DNA from: Lentzea californiensis | GTDB lineage: Bacteria > Actinomycetota > Actinomycetes > Mycobacteriales > Pseudonocardiaceae | NCBI RefSeq assembly: GCF_024648825.1 | Contig: NZ_JANBBE010000002.1 | Span: 372,001-436,000 of the forward strand | Reading direction: 5' to 3' | Length of the DNA stretch: 64,000 bases | Shown here: positions 47,883-56,491 of the stretch, piece after piece | How the letters are laid out: every line of letters starts with the position of its first letter | Numbering within the stretch: position 1 is the first letter of the stretch | Position numbers and translations under genes: made by a program | Notes under the pieces: generated by a model | What the model was told of the DNA's origin: nothing | Seen by the model: only the letters and a program-made list of their open reading frames with translations | Database searches by the model: none

Positions 47883-49947
47883 CCGGGCAGGTGTCGCGGT
47901 AGGCCAGTTCCGGCAGGTGCTTCCGCCACTCGTGCGGGCTGAGGCCACCGGCCGCGACCTCGCAGGCGCGGACGGACAGGCCGCCAGGCGCCGCCTCTCC
48001 GAACGAACGGAGCAACGTGGTGGCCAGTTCGGCGCTCGTGTCCGGGCTGGGCGCCACCGCGTGCGCCGCCAAGCCGAGGCGCAGTGCCAGCCGCGGTGAG
48101 GAAACGCGCGCGACCTGTGCCTGCGCGACGAGTGCGCGCGCTGTCGCCTTGTCGCGGTCGACGCCGGCGTTGTACCACTGGGCGGCGGCGAGTCCCGCCG
48201 CACCGACCGCGGCCACCAGGAACACCGCCAGCCAGCTGACCGTGCGCCTGCGGTCGCGCCGGCGTTCGTGCCGCAGCGTGTGGATCCGGTCGCGGCTCAC
48301 GGCGAGGAACCGCAGGGCGTCGGGGGAGAGGTCGTCGTCGGCCACCAGCGGTGAGATGGCGGCGAACGTGTCCTCGTTGAGCAGCAGGTGGTCGGCGCGC
48401 TCGCCCTCTGTCCACTGCGACGCGTCCAGCTCGACGGACTGGGCCGCGCGCAGGCCGATCTGGCGTTCGTCGATCGCGTCGCGCAGCGGCAGCCACTCGG
48501 TGAACAACGCCTCGTGCGCCACGCCGATCCAGCGGCCCTGCTGGTCGCCGCTCGCGGTGAGCAGGCGGTGCCGGACGAACACCTCGAACGCGTCACGGGT
48601 GTGGGCGTCCAGCTGGGCCAGGCTGACGCGTTTGCGGGTCGGACTGCCGGTGTGGTCGAGCGTGGCCAGGGACGCCAGCCGGGCGAGCAGGTCCTCCTTG
48701 CCCGTCCCGGTCTCCGCCACGGCGCTGTCGAGCACGTCGTCGGCGTGACGGGCGAGTGCGCCGTGCACGCCGCCGAGGTGCTCGTACCGTTCGCTGGACA
48801 GGGTGCCGCCTCGGGGCACGCCCATCGCCAGGTGCTGCAACGTGAACGCGAGCAACGGCAGTGCCTCACCGCTCGCCGTGTCCTCGACCAGGCGCGCGAC
48901 GAGCTCCGGGTGCACCTTGAGCCCGGCCACGCGGGCAGGGCCGGTGATCACGACGTTGAGGACCTCTCTCGCCAGCGGCGCCAGCACGTAGCCGCCGAGG
49001 TGGACGCCGCTCAGTTCGGGCAACGCCCGCAGGTCGTCCAGGAACTCCGACCGCAGCGTGGCGATCACCCGCACGTTGTCCGCAAACGCTTCCCTGAGCA
49101 GGCTCGCGACGATCTGGCGGTCCTTCTCGCCGGTGCGGGTGAAGAGCTCCTCCGCCTGGTCGATGGTGATCAGCAGCCTGCGGTCCTCGTCCACGAGCTC
49201 CTGGGCCACGCCGCGCAGCCCGTCGAGGACGAGCCGGTCCTTGGTCTCGGCCAGCGTCCAGCCGAGGCCGACGCGTTCGGCGGTCTTGCGCACCGCGCGG
49301 GCGAGCGCGTCGAGCGGGTCGTTGCCCGGTAGCCACGGCGGCATGACGAGCCAGCGCGGGTCGTCCGCCAGCTGGGCCAGCAGACCTGCCCGGACCAGCG
49401 ACGACTTGCCGCAGCCGGACGGGCCGACGACGGCGAGCAGGCCTGGTCCGCGGCGCACCCTGCGGGCGAGCGCACGCGTCTCGGTGTCCCGGCCGAAGAA
49501 CACCGCGCTCAGCGCCGTGCTGAACGCGTCCAGGCCGGGGAACGGCTCCTGGTCCTTCGCGAGCTTGCGGCCACCGGCGTCGAACTGCCGCAGCGCCTTC
49601 TCCAGCTGCTCGCGGGCGGTGGCGTGCGGGATGTGGTTGAGGTGCCCGATCAGCGGGTGGATGACGCCGCCGAGCTGCACCGGCAGCAGGAGGCACCCGA
49701 GCGCGTCCGCGATGGCGACCTCGGCGGTGCACCAGCTCGACACGACCGACGCCTCGCTGACGACGCAGACGACGGCGTCCGCCTTGCGCAGTTCGATGTG
49801 CAAACGCTCGCGCCACGCTTCACCCACCTGAATCCCGTCGTCGGGATGAACTTCCAGAAAAGTTTCGTGGTCTCGGTCGAGCCAGTCCCGGATCTGTGTC
49901 GCGATCGCCACATTCTGCGTCGCGTGGCTGATGAAAACCCTCGCCAC
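47872..49947 (-). CDS. TIR-nSTAND ATPase with membrane helix, lacking WD40 repeats
   Basis: This 691-residue protein has an N-terminal TIR domain (1-125) with the NADase-type Glu near E76 (SSWCTAEVAIADAL). An nSTAND ATPase follows, with Walker A GPSGCGKS (175-182) and Walker B LLITIDQAEE (258-267), then a winged-helix region, a membrane helix (570-590), and the linker ALRLGLAAHAVAPSPDT. In related actinobacterial proteins that linker leads into a WD40 propeller. Here it runs directly to the usual C-terminal tag (ACEVAAGGLSPHEWRKHLPELAYRDTC, partly quoted: LSPHEWRKHLP). The GTG start has AAGGAGG five bases upstream and gives the normal ARVFISH start. Confidence 0.85.
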   Translation of the reverse strand: MARVFISHATQNVAIATQIRDWLDRDHETFLEVHPDDGIQVGEAWRERLHIELRKADAVVCVVSEASVVSSWCTAEVAIADALGCLLLPVQLGGVIHPLIGHLNHIPHATAREQLEKALRQFDAGGRKLAKDQEPFPGLDAFSTALSAVFFGRDTETRALARRVRRGPGLLAVVGPSGCGKSSLVRAGLLAQLADDPRWLVMPPWLPGNDPLDALARAVRKTAERVGLGWTLAETKDRLVLDGLRGVAQELVDEDRRLLITIDQAEELFTRTGEKDRQIVASLLREAFADNVRVIATLRSEFLDDLRALPELSGVHLGGYVLAPLAREVLNVVITGPARVAGLKVHPELVARLVEDTASGEALPLLAFTLQHLAMGVPRGGTLSSERYEHLGGVHGALARHADDVLDSAVAETGTGKEDLLARLASLATLDHTGSPTRKRVSLAQLDAHTRDAFEVFVRHRLLTASGDQQGRWIGVAHEALFTEWLPLRDAIDERQIGLRAAQSVELDASQWTEGERADHLLLNEDTFAAISPLVADDDLSPDALRFLAVSRDRIHTLRHERRRDRRRTVSWLAVFLVAAVGAAGLAAAQWYNAGVDRDKATARALVAQAQVARVSSPRLALRLGLAAHAVAPSPDTSAELATTLLRSFGEAAPGGLSVRACEVAAGGLSPHEWRKHLPELAYRDTCPASG

Positions 49948-50062
49948 GACGGCCTCCTTTGGCATTCGGTCACCGATTGTGCAGATCTGGCAGGGATCGG
50001 TGGCCGGTTGTCCACTAATTGGCACATCTCCAACGCGCGAGGATCACTCTGTGCATACATAC

Positions 50063-50082
50063 GTTTCCGTGAAACCGGAAAC
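50063..50082. promoter_or_regulatory. Small palindrome upstream of the secreted protein gene
   Basis: GTTTCCG and CGGAAAC are perfect 7-bp arms around TGAAAC, in an AT-richer part of the 249-bp gap between the TIR gene and the small secreted protein. It could be an operator for either divergent gene. Nothing else is evident in the gap. Confidence 0.35.
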
Positions 50083-50196
50083 ACTTTCGGGTGAAATTTC
50101 TGTGTGATGCGGGCGAACTCAGTCTCGTATATCGCGAAGCTTGTCCACTTCGGGCGAAACTGATAGCTGTAGATCAACTCAGTCGGGGGGTGAAGC

Positions 50197-50514
50197 ATGC
50201 GCAGTGTTCTTCTCGCCGTCGTCGTCGCCCTGTGCGCCGTGCTCACCCCGGCCGTCTCGACCGTGTCGATCGGCGCGCCGCCGCCGAAGTCGAAGACCTC
50301 TGCCCCCAAGGAGGAAGCGCCTCGCGAGGAGCGCGAGCCGAGCCGCCTGCGCCTGCTGGTCGCGTCCGTCGACCGCACGTCCAGCGTGGCCCGTCCGACG
50401 TTCTTCACGGTGTTCACCCCGCGCGCCGTTCCCGGTGTTCTCGTTCTCGTGTCCAATGCCGAACCAATGGTGGTCTGGCGTACACCTCCCGCGCTGCAGG
50501 TGTTCCGGAACTGA
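50197..50514 (+). CDS. Small secreted or membrane-anchored protein of unknown function
   Basis: This 105-residue protein has a hydrophobic N-terminus (MRSVLLAVVVALCAVLTPAV) that acts as a signal peptide or anchor. A lysine-, glutamate- and arginine-rich segment (PPPKSKTSAPKEEAPREERE) follows, then a short domain with PTFFTVFTP and VPGVLVLVSN. No cysteine is present in the mature part. A GGGGGG-rich ribosome-binding site precedes the ATG. The family is not recognised. It lies between the TIR gene and carbonic anhydrase. Confidence 0.55.
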   Translation: MRSVLLAVVVALCAVLTPAVSTVSIGAPPPKSKTSAPKEEAPREEREPSRLRLLVASVDRTSSVARPTFFTVFTPRAVPGVLVLVSNAEPMVVWRTPPALQVFRN

Positions 50515-50571
50515 GCGGTCCCCGACCCGCCGGTAAATCGAACACTTTTCACTTAGCAGTGAGGGACTCCC

Positions 50572-51144
50572 ATGGACTTCCATCGCTTTGTTCAGCATGC
50601 CCGCGCACACGCCGCATCGCGTTCCCGTGCGCTCGGCCGCAAGCTCGCCGCAGGTCAGCAACCCACCACGATGTTCATCACGTGTGCCGATTCGCGCATC
50701 GTGACGGCCGCGATCACGGGCGCCGAGCCCGGTTCGTTGTTCGAACTCCGGACCGCGGGCAACGTGATCCCGCCCTATTCGCTGACCGCGCCCAGCAGTG
50801 AGATGGCCACGATCGAGTTCGCCGTGCTGCAGCTCGGCGTCAGCGAGATCGTCGTCTGCGGCCACTCGCACTGCGGTGCGGTCGGCGCGCTGCACGGCGG
50901 TGGCATCGACCACCTGCCCGCCATGCGCGGCTGGCTGCGTCCCGGGCGGCCGCGCACGTCGTCCGACCCGGCGATGCGCGCGGAAGGACAGGACCACGTG
51001 CGCGCCCAGCTGGAGGTCCTGCTGGCGTACCCGTTCGTGGCGGACAAGGTCGCCTCGGGTGAGTTGCGCGTCCACGGCTGGTTCTACGACATCGAGACCG
51101 GCCAGGTCTCCGCGTGTGCCGAGCACGCCTTCCTTCCGCTGTAG
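50572..51144 (+). CDS. Beta-carbonic anhydrase
   Basis: This 190-residue zinc enzyme interconverts carbon dioxide and bicarbonate. The zinc ligands are C38 with the D40-R42 dyad (TCADSRI), H98 and C101 (CGHSHCGA). The length and spacing fit beta-class enzymes. It is followed 13 bases later by a SulP-type transporter, and the pair resembles bicarbonate-uptake modules in other bacteria. Confidence 0.92.
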   Translation: MDFHRFVQHARAHAASRSRALGRKLAAGQQPTTMFITCADSRIVTAAITGAEPGSLFELRTAGNVIPPYSLTAPSSEMATIEFAVLQLGVSEIVVCGHSHCGAVGALHGGGIDHLPAMRGWLRPGRPRTSSDPAMRAEGQDHVRAQLEVLLAYPFVADKVASGELRVHGWFYDIETGQVSACAEHAFLPL

Positions 51145-51157
51145 GGGTTCCGACGTG

Positions 51158-52486
51158 ATGAAGAAGTACTGGACCGATCTCGGCGCATCGGTCGTCGTGT
51201 TCCTCGTGGCGCTGCCGCTGTGCGTGGGCGTGGCGGTGGCGTCCGGAGTGCCGGCCGAGCTCGGCATCGTGACCGGCGTGGTCGGCGGCATCGTCGTCGG
51301 CCTGCTGCCGGGCAGCACGATGCAGGTGAGCGGACCGGCCGCCGGTTTGACGGTGCTGGTGGCGGACGCCGTCTCCCGGCACGGGATCGCGGCGCTGGGC
51401 GTGATCGTGCTCGGCGCCGGCCTGCTGCAGGTGGCGCTGGGCTTAGCCAGGTGCGGACGCTGGTTCCGCGCGATCTCCCCGTCCGTGGTGCAGGGCATGC
51501 TCGCGGGCATCGGCCTGGTGCTGATCCTCGGTCAGCTCAGGCACCTGGTCGTCTCGCCGGTCGCACTGGCACTCGGCCTGCTCACGGTGCTGATCATGTT
51601 GCTGTGGCAGCGAAGCCCGATGCGCGTCGTACCGGGCATCCTGGTCGGCGTGGTCGTCTGCACCGGCCTGGCGGCGGCGTTCGCCTCGCCGGTCGACCGG
51701 ATCAACGTCGGCACGTTGTCGGCGGACGTGCACCTGCCCGACTTCTCGTTGCTGAACACCGGGGTCATCGGCACGGCGGTGGTGTTCGCCCTCGTCGCGT
51801 CCGCCGAGTCGATGTTCAGCGCCGCGGCCGTCGACCGCATGCACGACGGGCCGCGCACGCGGTACAACAAGGAACTGGTCGCGCAGGGCGTGGGCAACAC
51901 GCTCTGCGGCCTGCTCGGCGCGTTGCCCATGACGGCCGTGATCGTGCGCAGCGCGGCCAACGTGTCGGCCGGAGCCCGGACGAAGGCGTCCAGGGTGCTG
52001 CACGGCGTGTGGCTGCTGCTGTTCGTGGTGCTGCTGCCGGGGTTGCTGACGCTCATCCCGGTCGCCGTGCTGGCGGCGGTGCTGGTGCACGCCGGGTGGA
52101 AGCTGCTCGGGCTGCGCGAGGTGGTCACGTTGTGGCGCACGGACAAGGCCGAGGGCTTCATCTTCGTGCTGACCGCCGGGCTCATCGTGGGCACCGACCT
52201 GCTCACCGGCACCGTGGCCGGCCTGCTGGCCGCCGTCGTCAAGACGGCGTGGGACGTGTCCAGGCTGTCGGTCGTCGTGACGCCGGAGGGGGTGGCGTTG
52301 CGCGGCAACGCGACGTTCCTGCGGTTGCCCGTGCTGCTGGACGAGCTCGACCGCGTCGACCGGGAGCACGTCCGGATGGACCTGAGCGGGGTCCGGCACC
52401 TCGACCAGGCCTGCGGGCAGGCCATCGACCAGTGGGTGGACCAGTCCCGGCGGGCGGGCAGGACCGTCGAACTGGTCGGCAGGTAG
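51158..52486 (+). CDS. SulP/SLC26 family anion transporter
   Basis: This protein of about 442 residues has around 10-12 helices. The SulP core is visible as DLGASVVVFLVALPLCVGVA, GPAAGLTVLVADAV and the later LPMTAVIVRSAANVSAGARTK with AESMFSAAAVDRMH. The short C-terminal part (VRMDLSGVRHLDQACGQAID) is a STAS-like domain. The coupling to carbonic anhydrase suggests bicarbonate transport, although sulfate is possible. The ATG follows GGGG by several bases, and a strong hairpin ends the unit. Confidence 0.88.
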   Translation: MKKYWTDLGASVVVFLVALPLCVGVAVASGVPAELGIVTGVVGGIVVGLLPGSTMQVSGPAAGLTVLVADAVSRHGIAALGVIVLGAGLLQVALGLARCGRWFRAISPSVVQGMLAGIGLVLILGQLRHLVVSPVALALGLLTVLIMLLWQRSPMRVVPGILVGVVVCTGLAAAFASPVDRINVGTLSADVHLPDFSLLNTGVIGTAVVFALVASAESMFSAAAVDRMHDGPRTRYNKELVAQGVGNTLCGLLGALPMTAVIVRSAANVSAGARTKASRVLHGVWLLLFVVLLPGLLTLIPVAVLAAVLVHAGWKLLGLREVVTLWRTDKAEGFIFVLTAGLIVGTDLLTGTVAGLLAAVVKTAWDVSRLSVVVTPEGVALRGNATFLRLPVLLDELDRVDREHVRMDLSGVRHLDQACGQAIDQWVDQSRRAGRTVELVGR

Positions 52487-52488
52487 GC

Positions 52489-52524
52489 GGGAGGTGCCGC
52501 GACCGCGTGGTCGCGGCACCTCCC
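52489..52524 (+). terminator. Terminator of the carbonic anhydrase/SulP unit
   Basis: GGGAGGTGCCGCGACC and GGTCGCGGCACCTCCC form a perfect 16-bp stem with a 4-base loop, 3 bases after the stop codon. There is no U-run. Confidence 0.8.
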
Positions 52525-52644
52525 CAGCGCTTCGCCGGAGAACTCGCCTGGAAGAGCTGGTGAACACTGGGCCGTTCGGGTGTACCGGGCTAACGGCCCT
52601 GTGGGAGATGTCGACCCTGCAGATGAACCAGTAGGGGGCGACAC

Positions 52645-53457
52645 ATGACCAGCGCAGGCTTCGACGCGAAGTTCCTCGGCACCACCGCCGGGATCCCCGT
52701 CCTCACCGAGTCGGGAGCGGCCGACGCGGTCGAGCTCGACGGCTCGACCACGATCGACTACACGCACTTCTCGCTCGCGATGAGCAAGTCCCGCAAGTTC
52801 GCGAGCTGGGTCGCGTGGAACATCGACGGCGGCGAGATGAAGGCGCTGAGCCGCACCGGCATCCCGTTCGTCAAGGACCCGCGCATCCCGGCCGCGTTCC
52901 AGACCGGCGACGAGCTCTACCGCGACAACCGGCTCGACCGCGGCCACCTCGCCCGCCGCGCCGACCTGTGCTGGGGCCCGAAGGCCGAGGCGCAGAAGGC
53001 GAACAGGGACTCGTTCTTCTTCACGAACATCACGCCGCAGATGGACGACTTCAACCAGAGCACCAAGGAAGGGCTCTGGGGCAGGCTCGAGGACGCGGTG
53101 CTCGCGGACGTCGACGTCGACAACCTCAAGGTCAGCGTCTACGGCGGCCCGGTCTTCAACGCCGACGACAGGATCTTCCGCAGCGTCGCGATCCCGCGCG
53201 AGTTCTACAAGGCGATCGCGTTCGTGGTGGACGGCGAACTGCGCTGCAGCGCGTTCCTGCTCACCCAGAACATCGTGCTGGCCGAGGCCCTCGACCTGGA
53301 CGAGTTCCGGGTGTTCCAGGTGTCGCTGACCGAGCTGGAGAAGCGCGTGAGCCTCACGTTCCCGGCCGAGCTGCACGCCGCCGACACCGCGTCGGTGCAA
53401 CTGCTGGGCGAGACCGAGCGCAAGCCGCTGGACGGCCTCGCCGACATCAGGTGGTGA
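52645..53457 (+). CDS. DNA/RNA non-specific endonuclease (NUC1, beta-beta-alpha metal type)
   Basis: This 270-residue protein has the NUC1 active site DRGHLARR (98-105, general-base His101) and the metal-binding Asn in FFFTNITPQ (near 128). FSLAMSKSRKFASWVAWNIDG is a typical N-terminal strand region. No signal peptide is present, so it acts in the cytoplasm or is exported by another route. A G-rich ribosome-binding site precedes the ATG. No inhibitor gene is recognised next to it. Confidence 0.85.
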   Translation: MTSAGFDAKFLGTTAGIPVLTESGAADAVELDGSTTIDYTHFSLAMSKSRKFASWVAWNIDGGEMKALSRTGIPFVKDPRIPAAFQTGDELYRDNRLDRGHLARRADLCWGPKAEAQKANRDSFFFTNITPQMDDFNQSTKEGLWGRLEDAVLADVDVDNLKVSVYGGPVFNADDRIFRSVAIPREFYKAIAFVVDGELRCSAFLLTQNIVLAEALDLDEFRVFQVSLTELEKRVSLTFPAELHAADTASVQLLGETERKPLDGLADIRW

Positions 53458-53492
53458 TGGTCAGGCCCTGACGCAGTTCTTCGAGGCGCTGT

Positions 53493-55412
53493 TCACTCCG
53501 GCAGCGCGACCTTGCGGACGTGCCCGATGGAGAACTCCCGGCTCGTACCGTCCTCGCAGTCCGCGCTCAGCACACCTTCGAGGTGCTTGGCCGGCACGAT
53601 CACGTGCGTCTCGGTCTGGCGCGGGCCGCTCGCGTACTTGATCTCGACGCGGCTCCCGTCGACCAGCGCGGAGGACAGCAGCACGACCTCTTCGTCGCGC
53701 AGGAAGACGTTCTGGTCGCGCAGGATCCGCGCCGCGTCGGCCCGCGGGGTGCCCCGCCCCGCGCTCGGCCGTTCCTGCTCGACCAGCCGGACCGCGAGCT
53801 GGGCCAGCTCCACGTCGTTCATCTCGGTGCGCCACCACCGTTCCTCGCGGCGCTCGCCACGAGCCGGTGCCCGCAGCCGTTCGACGGTCTCCGCGACGGA
53901 CTTCTCGCCCGCGTCCAGCCCGGTCGGCGCGTACCCGCACCGGCGTAAGACCGCGAGCGTCTCGGCCATCGGCCGGTCCGACGCCAGGACGGTCGGCGCG
54001 AGGAACCGCAGCTTCAGCGAACCGAGCCGCTTCGACTTCACGATCTCCTGCAGCAGCAGGGGATCCGAGGCCCGCACGCAGCTCGCCACGTCCGTCACCG
54101 TGAGCTGCCCGTGCCGCCTGGCCACGTCGTGCACCTGGTACTCGATCACCTGCGGCAGAGCGGCTTCGGACACTGCTGCGAGCCGCGCGAGCACCTCGTC
54201 GGCCGACAGTCCTGTGTCCAGCGCGCGCCGCACCGTGCCGGCGGACAGCCGCCACACCCGTGCCGCGTCGTTGTCCTCCAGGTCCGCCACCAGGTTCAGC
54301 GTCGCGCTCAGCTCCGGCGACGGCAGCCCGTTCACGACCGCGGTCATGTCCGTCTGGAACGCGGCCTTCTCCGTCGCCGCCGGCATCAACGCGGCGGCCG
54401 CGCCGTCGACGTCCCCGCCTTGCCGCACCGCCACCCCCAGCGGCGTGAGCGCTCCACCGGCCACCAGGCCCAGCGACTCCATCTCACCGATCACCGCCGC
54501 CGTCGCCCGCAGGTCGTGCACGGCGGGGCGTTCCCAGGCCAGGTCCTCGACGAGTTCACCGGTGTTCGTGAAGGCCTCCTCGGCGGAGAACCGTTCCAGC
54601 ACACCGCGCCGCAGCGCCAGCCCGGCGGCACCGGTGTAGTCGCGCAACGCCGCCCGCGCGAGGTCCGGCTCCGGCCGCCAGTCCATCCTCCGCCAGGCCG
54701 CGACCAGCGCCGAGAGCCGCGGCCCGGGTTGCGAGCCGAGCCACGCGTCGCCCTGCGTGGTCGGCAGCAGCCGCGACCGTTCCACCCCGAGCAGCTGCGC
54801 CTCGGCCGCGAGCTCCAGCCACAGCCGCAGCACGCCGTCCGCGACCCGCAGCGCCCTGGCGACCCGCCGGATCTCCACGGTCGCCACGCCACCGGTGTAG
54901 CGGGCGTCGAACGTGTCCTGCTCGCAGTGCGCCAGCAGCCGCGCCACTCCGTCCACAGTGGACATCGCGGCGACGATCGGTGAGGTCTCGGACGCCCTGC
55001 GCGTGCCGGGGGCCTTCGGCCGCGACGTCAGCCGCCCCTCCGCCGCGCCGTTCGCGCGCACCGAGTTCACCGCGACGAGCCGCGGTCCTTCGGGCCAGGC
55101 CAGCGCCCGTTGCCTCAGCTCGCCGAACGCCCGCTCGAAGTCGCCGGCCGAGCACCGCAGCTCGGCGCACACCGTGTCGGCCGTGCCGGTGTTGTTCTGC
55201 GCCACGATCACACCGAGCAGGTCGATCGCGCCCTGGTCGAGCGTGTCCTCGGCGGCGTGCACCGAATCGGAGTCGGTCAGCTGCGTCGCCAGGTCCTTCA
55301 GCGTCCGGATGTGGCGGTCGGCGACATCACGGCGGTGCATCAGCACCGCGGCCACCTCGTCCGGCCCGAGTCGGAGGAGCCAGGTCGCGAGCGCGTTGAT
55401 ACGGCGGGGCAT
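53493..55412 (-). CDS. XPB/Ssl2-like helicase-associated domain protein (Rv0862c-like)
   Basis: This 639-residue protein lacks Walker motifs but shows features of the helicase-associated domain family found beside XPB in actinobacteria: a C-terminal WYL-like part with LVDGSRVEIKYASGPRQTETHVIVPAKHLEG (partly quoted: VEIKYASGPRQTETHVIVP) and VEYQVHDVARRHGQLTV in the middle, which looks like a winged-helix region. It is probably a partner of the XPB helicase in DNA repair. No XPB gene is next to it here. The ATG giving MPRRINALATWLL is a natural start. Confidence 0.75.
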   Translation of the reverse strand: MPRRINALATWLLRLGPDEVAAVLMHRRDVADRHIRTLKDLATQLTDSDSVHAAEDTLDQGAIDLLGVIVAQNNTGTADTVCAELRCSAGDFERAFGELRQRALAWPEGPRLVAVNSVRANGAAEGRLTSRPKAPGTRRASETSPIVAAMSTVDGVARLLAHCEQDTFDARYTGGVATVEIRRVARALRVADGVLRLWLELAAEAQLLGVERSRLLPTTQGDAWLGSQPGPRLSALVAAWRRMDWRPEPDLARAALRDYTGAAGLALRRGVLERFSAEEAFTNTGELVEDLAWERPAVHDLRATAAVIGEMESLGLVAGGALTPLGVAVRQGGDVDGAAAALMPAATEKAAFQTDMTAVVNGLPSPELSATLNLVADLEDNDAARVWRLSAGTVRRALDTGLSADEVLARLAAVSEAALPQVIEYQVHDVARRHGQLTVTDVASCVRASDPLLLQEIVKSKRLGSLKLRFLAPTVLASDRPMAETLAVLRRCGYAPTGLDAGEKSVAETVERLRAPARGERREERWWRTEMNDVELAQLAVRLVEQERPSAGRGTPRADAARILRDQNVFLRDEEVVLLSSALVDGSRVEIKYASGPRQTETHVIVPAKHLEGVLSADCEDGTSREFSIGHVRKVALPE

Positions 55413-55475
55413 TCATCGAATTATGGCCTGGTTGTGCGCACTCAAACGAATTTTCACGCACATGGGCGATCCGCC

Positions 55476-55481
55476 TAGGCT
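55476..55481 (+). promoter_or_regulatory. -10 element for leaderless DUF2461 gene
   Basis: TAGGCT lies 6 bases before the GTG at 55488, without a ribosome-binding site. It is the same hexamer as at hisD, hisA and hisF. Confidence 0.45.
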
Positions 55482-55487
55482 GACTCG

Positions 55488-56135
55488 GTGACGTTCGACG
55501 GTTTCGGCGAGTACGCCATTGACTTCTACGACGGCCTGGTCCTCGACAACTCGAAGGCGTACTGGGACGACAACAAGGAGACCTACCTGCGCGACGTGCG
55601 CGCCCCGATGGAGGCGCTGATGCTCGCGCTGGAGAAGGAGTTCGGTGAGGGCAAGATCTTCCGCCCGTACCGCGACGTGCGGTTCGCCAAGGACAAGACG
55701 CCGTACAAGGACCACTGCGGCGCCGTGATCGAGAAGGGTCGCGGCGGCGGCGCGTACTACGTGCAGCTCAGTCCCGAGGGCCTGATGACCGGCGGCGGCT
55801 CGTTCCACATGCAGTCCGACCAGCTCGCCCGCTACCGGGCCTCGGTCGACGCGCACGGCGTCCTGCTGCGCAAGATCGTGGACAAGCTGCTGAAGCAGGG
55901 CTGGCAACTGGCCGGCGACGTGATGAAGTCGAAGCCGCGCGGGTTCGCCGACGACCACCCGCACCTCGACCTGCTCCGGCACCGGTCGATCTACGTGCGC
56001 AAGGTGTGGGAGCCGGACGACGTGCTGCACGAGCCGGGCTGCCTCGACCGCGTGCGCAAGTCGTGGAGGCAGCTCAGGGAGTTCAACGCGTGGTGCGAGG
56101 ACCACGTCGGAGTGAGCGAACAGCCGAGGCGATAG
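55488..56135 (+). CDS. DUF2461 domain protein
   Basis: This 215-residue protein has the DUF2461 pattern: FYDGLVLDNSKAYWDDNKE, EFGEGKIFRPYRDVRFAKDKTPYKDH, then GGAYYVQLSPEGLMTGGGSF. Only short parts are quoted. The family is widespread and uncharacterised. It is a single gene with a leaderless-type GTG start. Its last 53 bases overlap the 3' end of the convergent VanZ gene. Confidence 0.85.
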   Translation: MTFDGFGEYAIDFYDGLVLDNSKAYWDDNKETYLRDVRAPMEALMLALEKEFGEGKIFRPYRDVRFAKDKTPYKDHCGAVIEKGRGGGAYYVQLSPEGLMTGGGSFHMQSDQLARYRASVDAHGVLLRKIVDKLLKQGWQLAGDVMKSKPRGFADDHPHLDLLRHRSIYVRKVWEPDDVLHEPGCLDRVRKSWRQLREFNAWCEDHVGVSEQPRR

Positions 56136-56427
56136 CCCAGCCGAGACCGATCCCGAGCACGTCCACCAGCGCGTCCAGCACGTCGCCGCTGCGGTGCAAC
56201 GGCGTGATGACCTGCTGGAGTACTTCTGAAATGCCTGCGTAGGCCACCAGCGCGAGCAAAATGTGAGGAATCTTCGCGTACAGGCCGGTGAACGCGAGCA
56301 GGGCGAACAGCACCGTGTGCACCACCTTGTCCGTGCCGGGCGGAGAGCTCGGCACACCTGACGCGGGGGTGAACAACACGACGACGCTGAGCGACGCCGC
56401 GATCACGAACGGAAGTACTCGACCCAT
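56083..56427 (-). CDS. VanZ family membrane protein
   Basis: This 114-residue protein has three or four helices, at about 5-20, 33-48, 54-70 and 88-104. It shows PGTDKVVHTVLFALLAFTGL and the TPLHRSGDVLDALVDVLGIGLG ending typical of short VanZ-like proteins. VanZ itself modestly raises teicoplanin resistance; small homologues have unknown functions. The start is an ATG giving MGRVLPFV. Confidence 0.75.
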   Translation of the reverse strand: MGRVLPFVIAASLSVVVLFTPASGVPSSPPGTDKVVHTVLFALLAFTGLYAKIPHILLALVAYAGISEVLQQVITPLHRSGDVLDALVDVLGIGLGWAIASAVRSLRRGPRTTR

Positions 56428-56477
56428 TGTCAGAACATTACCGAGGAGTAGTTCGGGATCGTTCCAGGAACGGGGTC

Positions 56478-56483
56478 TACTCT
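56478..56483 (+). promoter_or_regulatory. -10 element for leaderless pyk
   Basis: TACTCT ends 8 bases before the GTG of pyk, and no ribosome-binding site is present. No clear -35 was found. Confidence 0.4.
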
Positions 56484-56491
56484 CTCTACAC

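Noticed and set aside
50063..50082. parS centromere site
   Set aside because: The arms GTTTCCG/CGGAAAC and centre do not match the parS palindrome TGTTTCACGTGAAACA.
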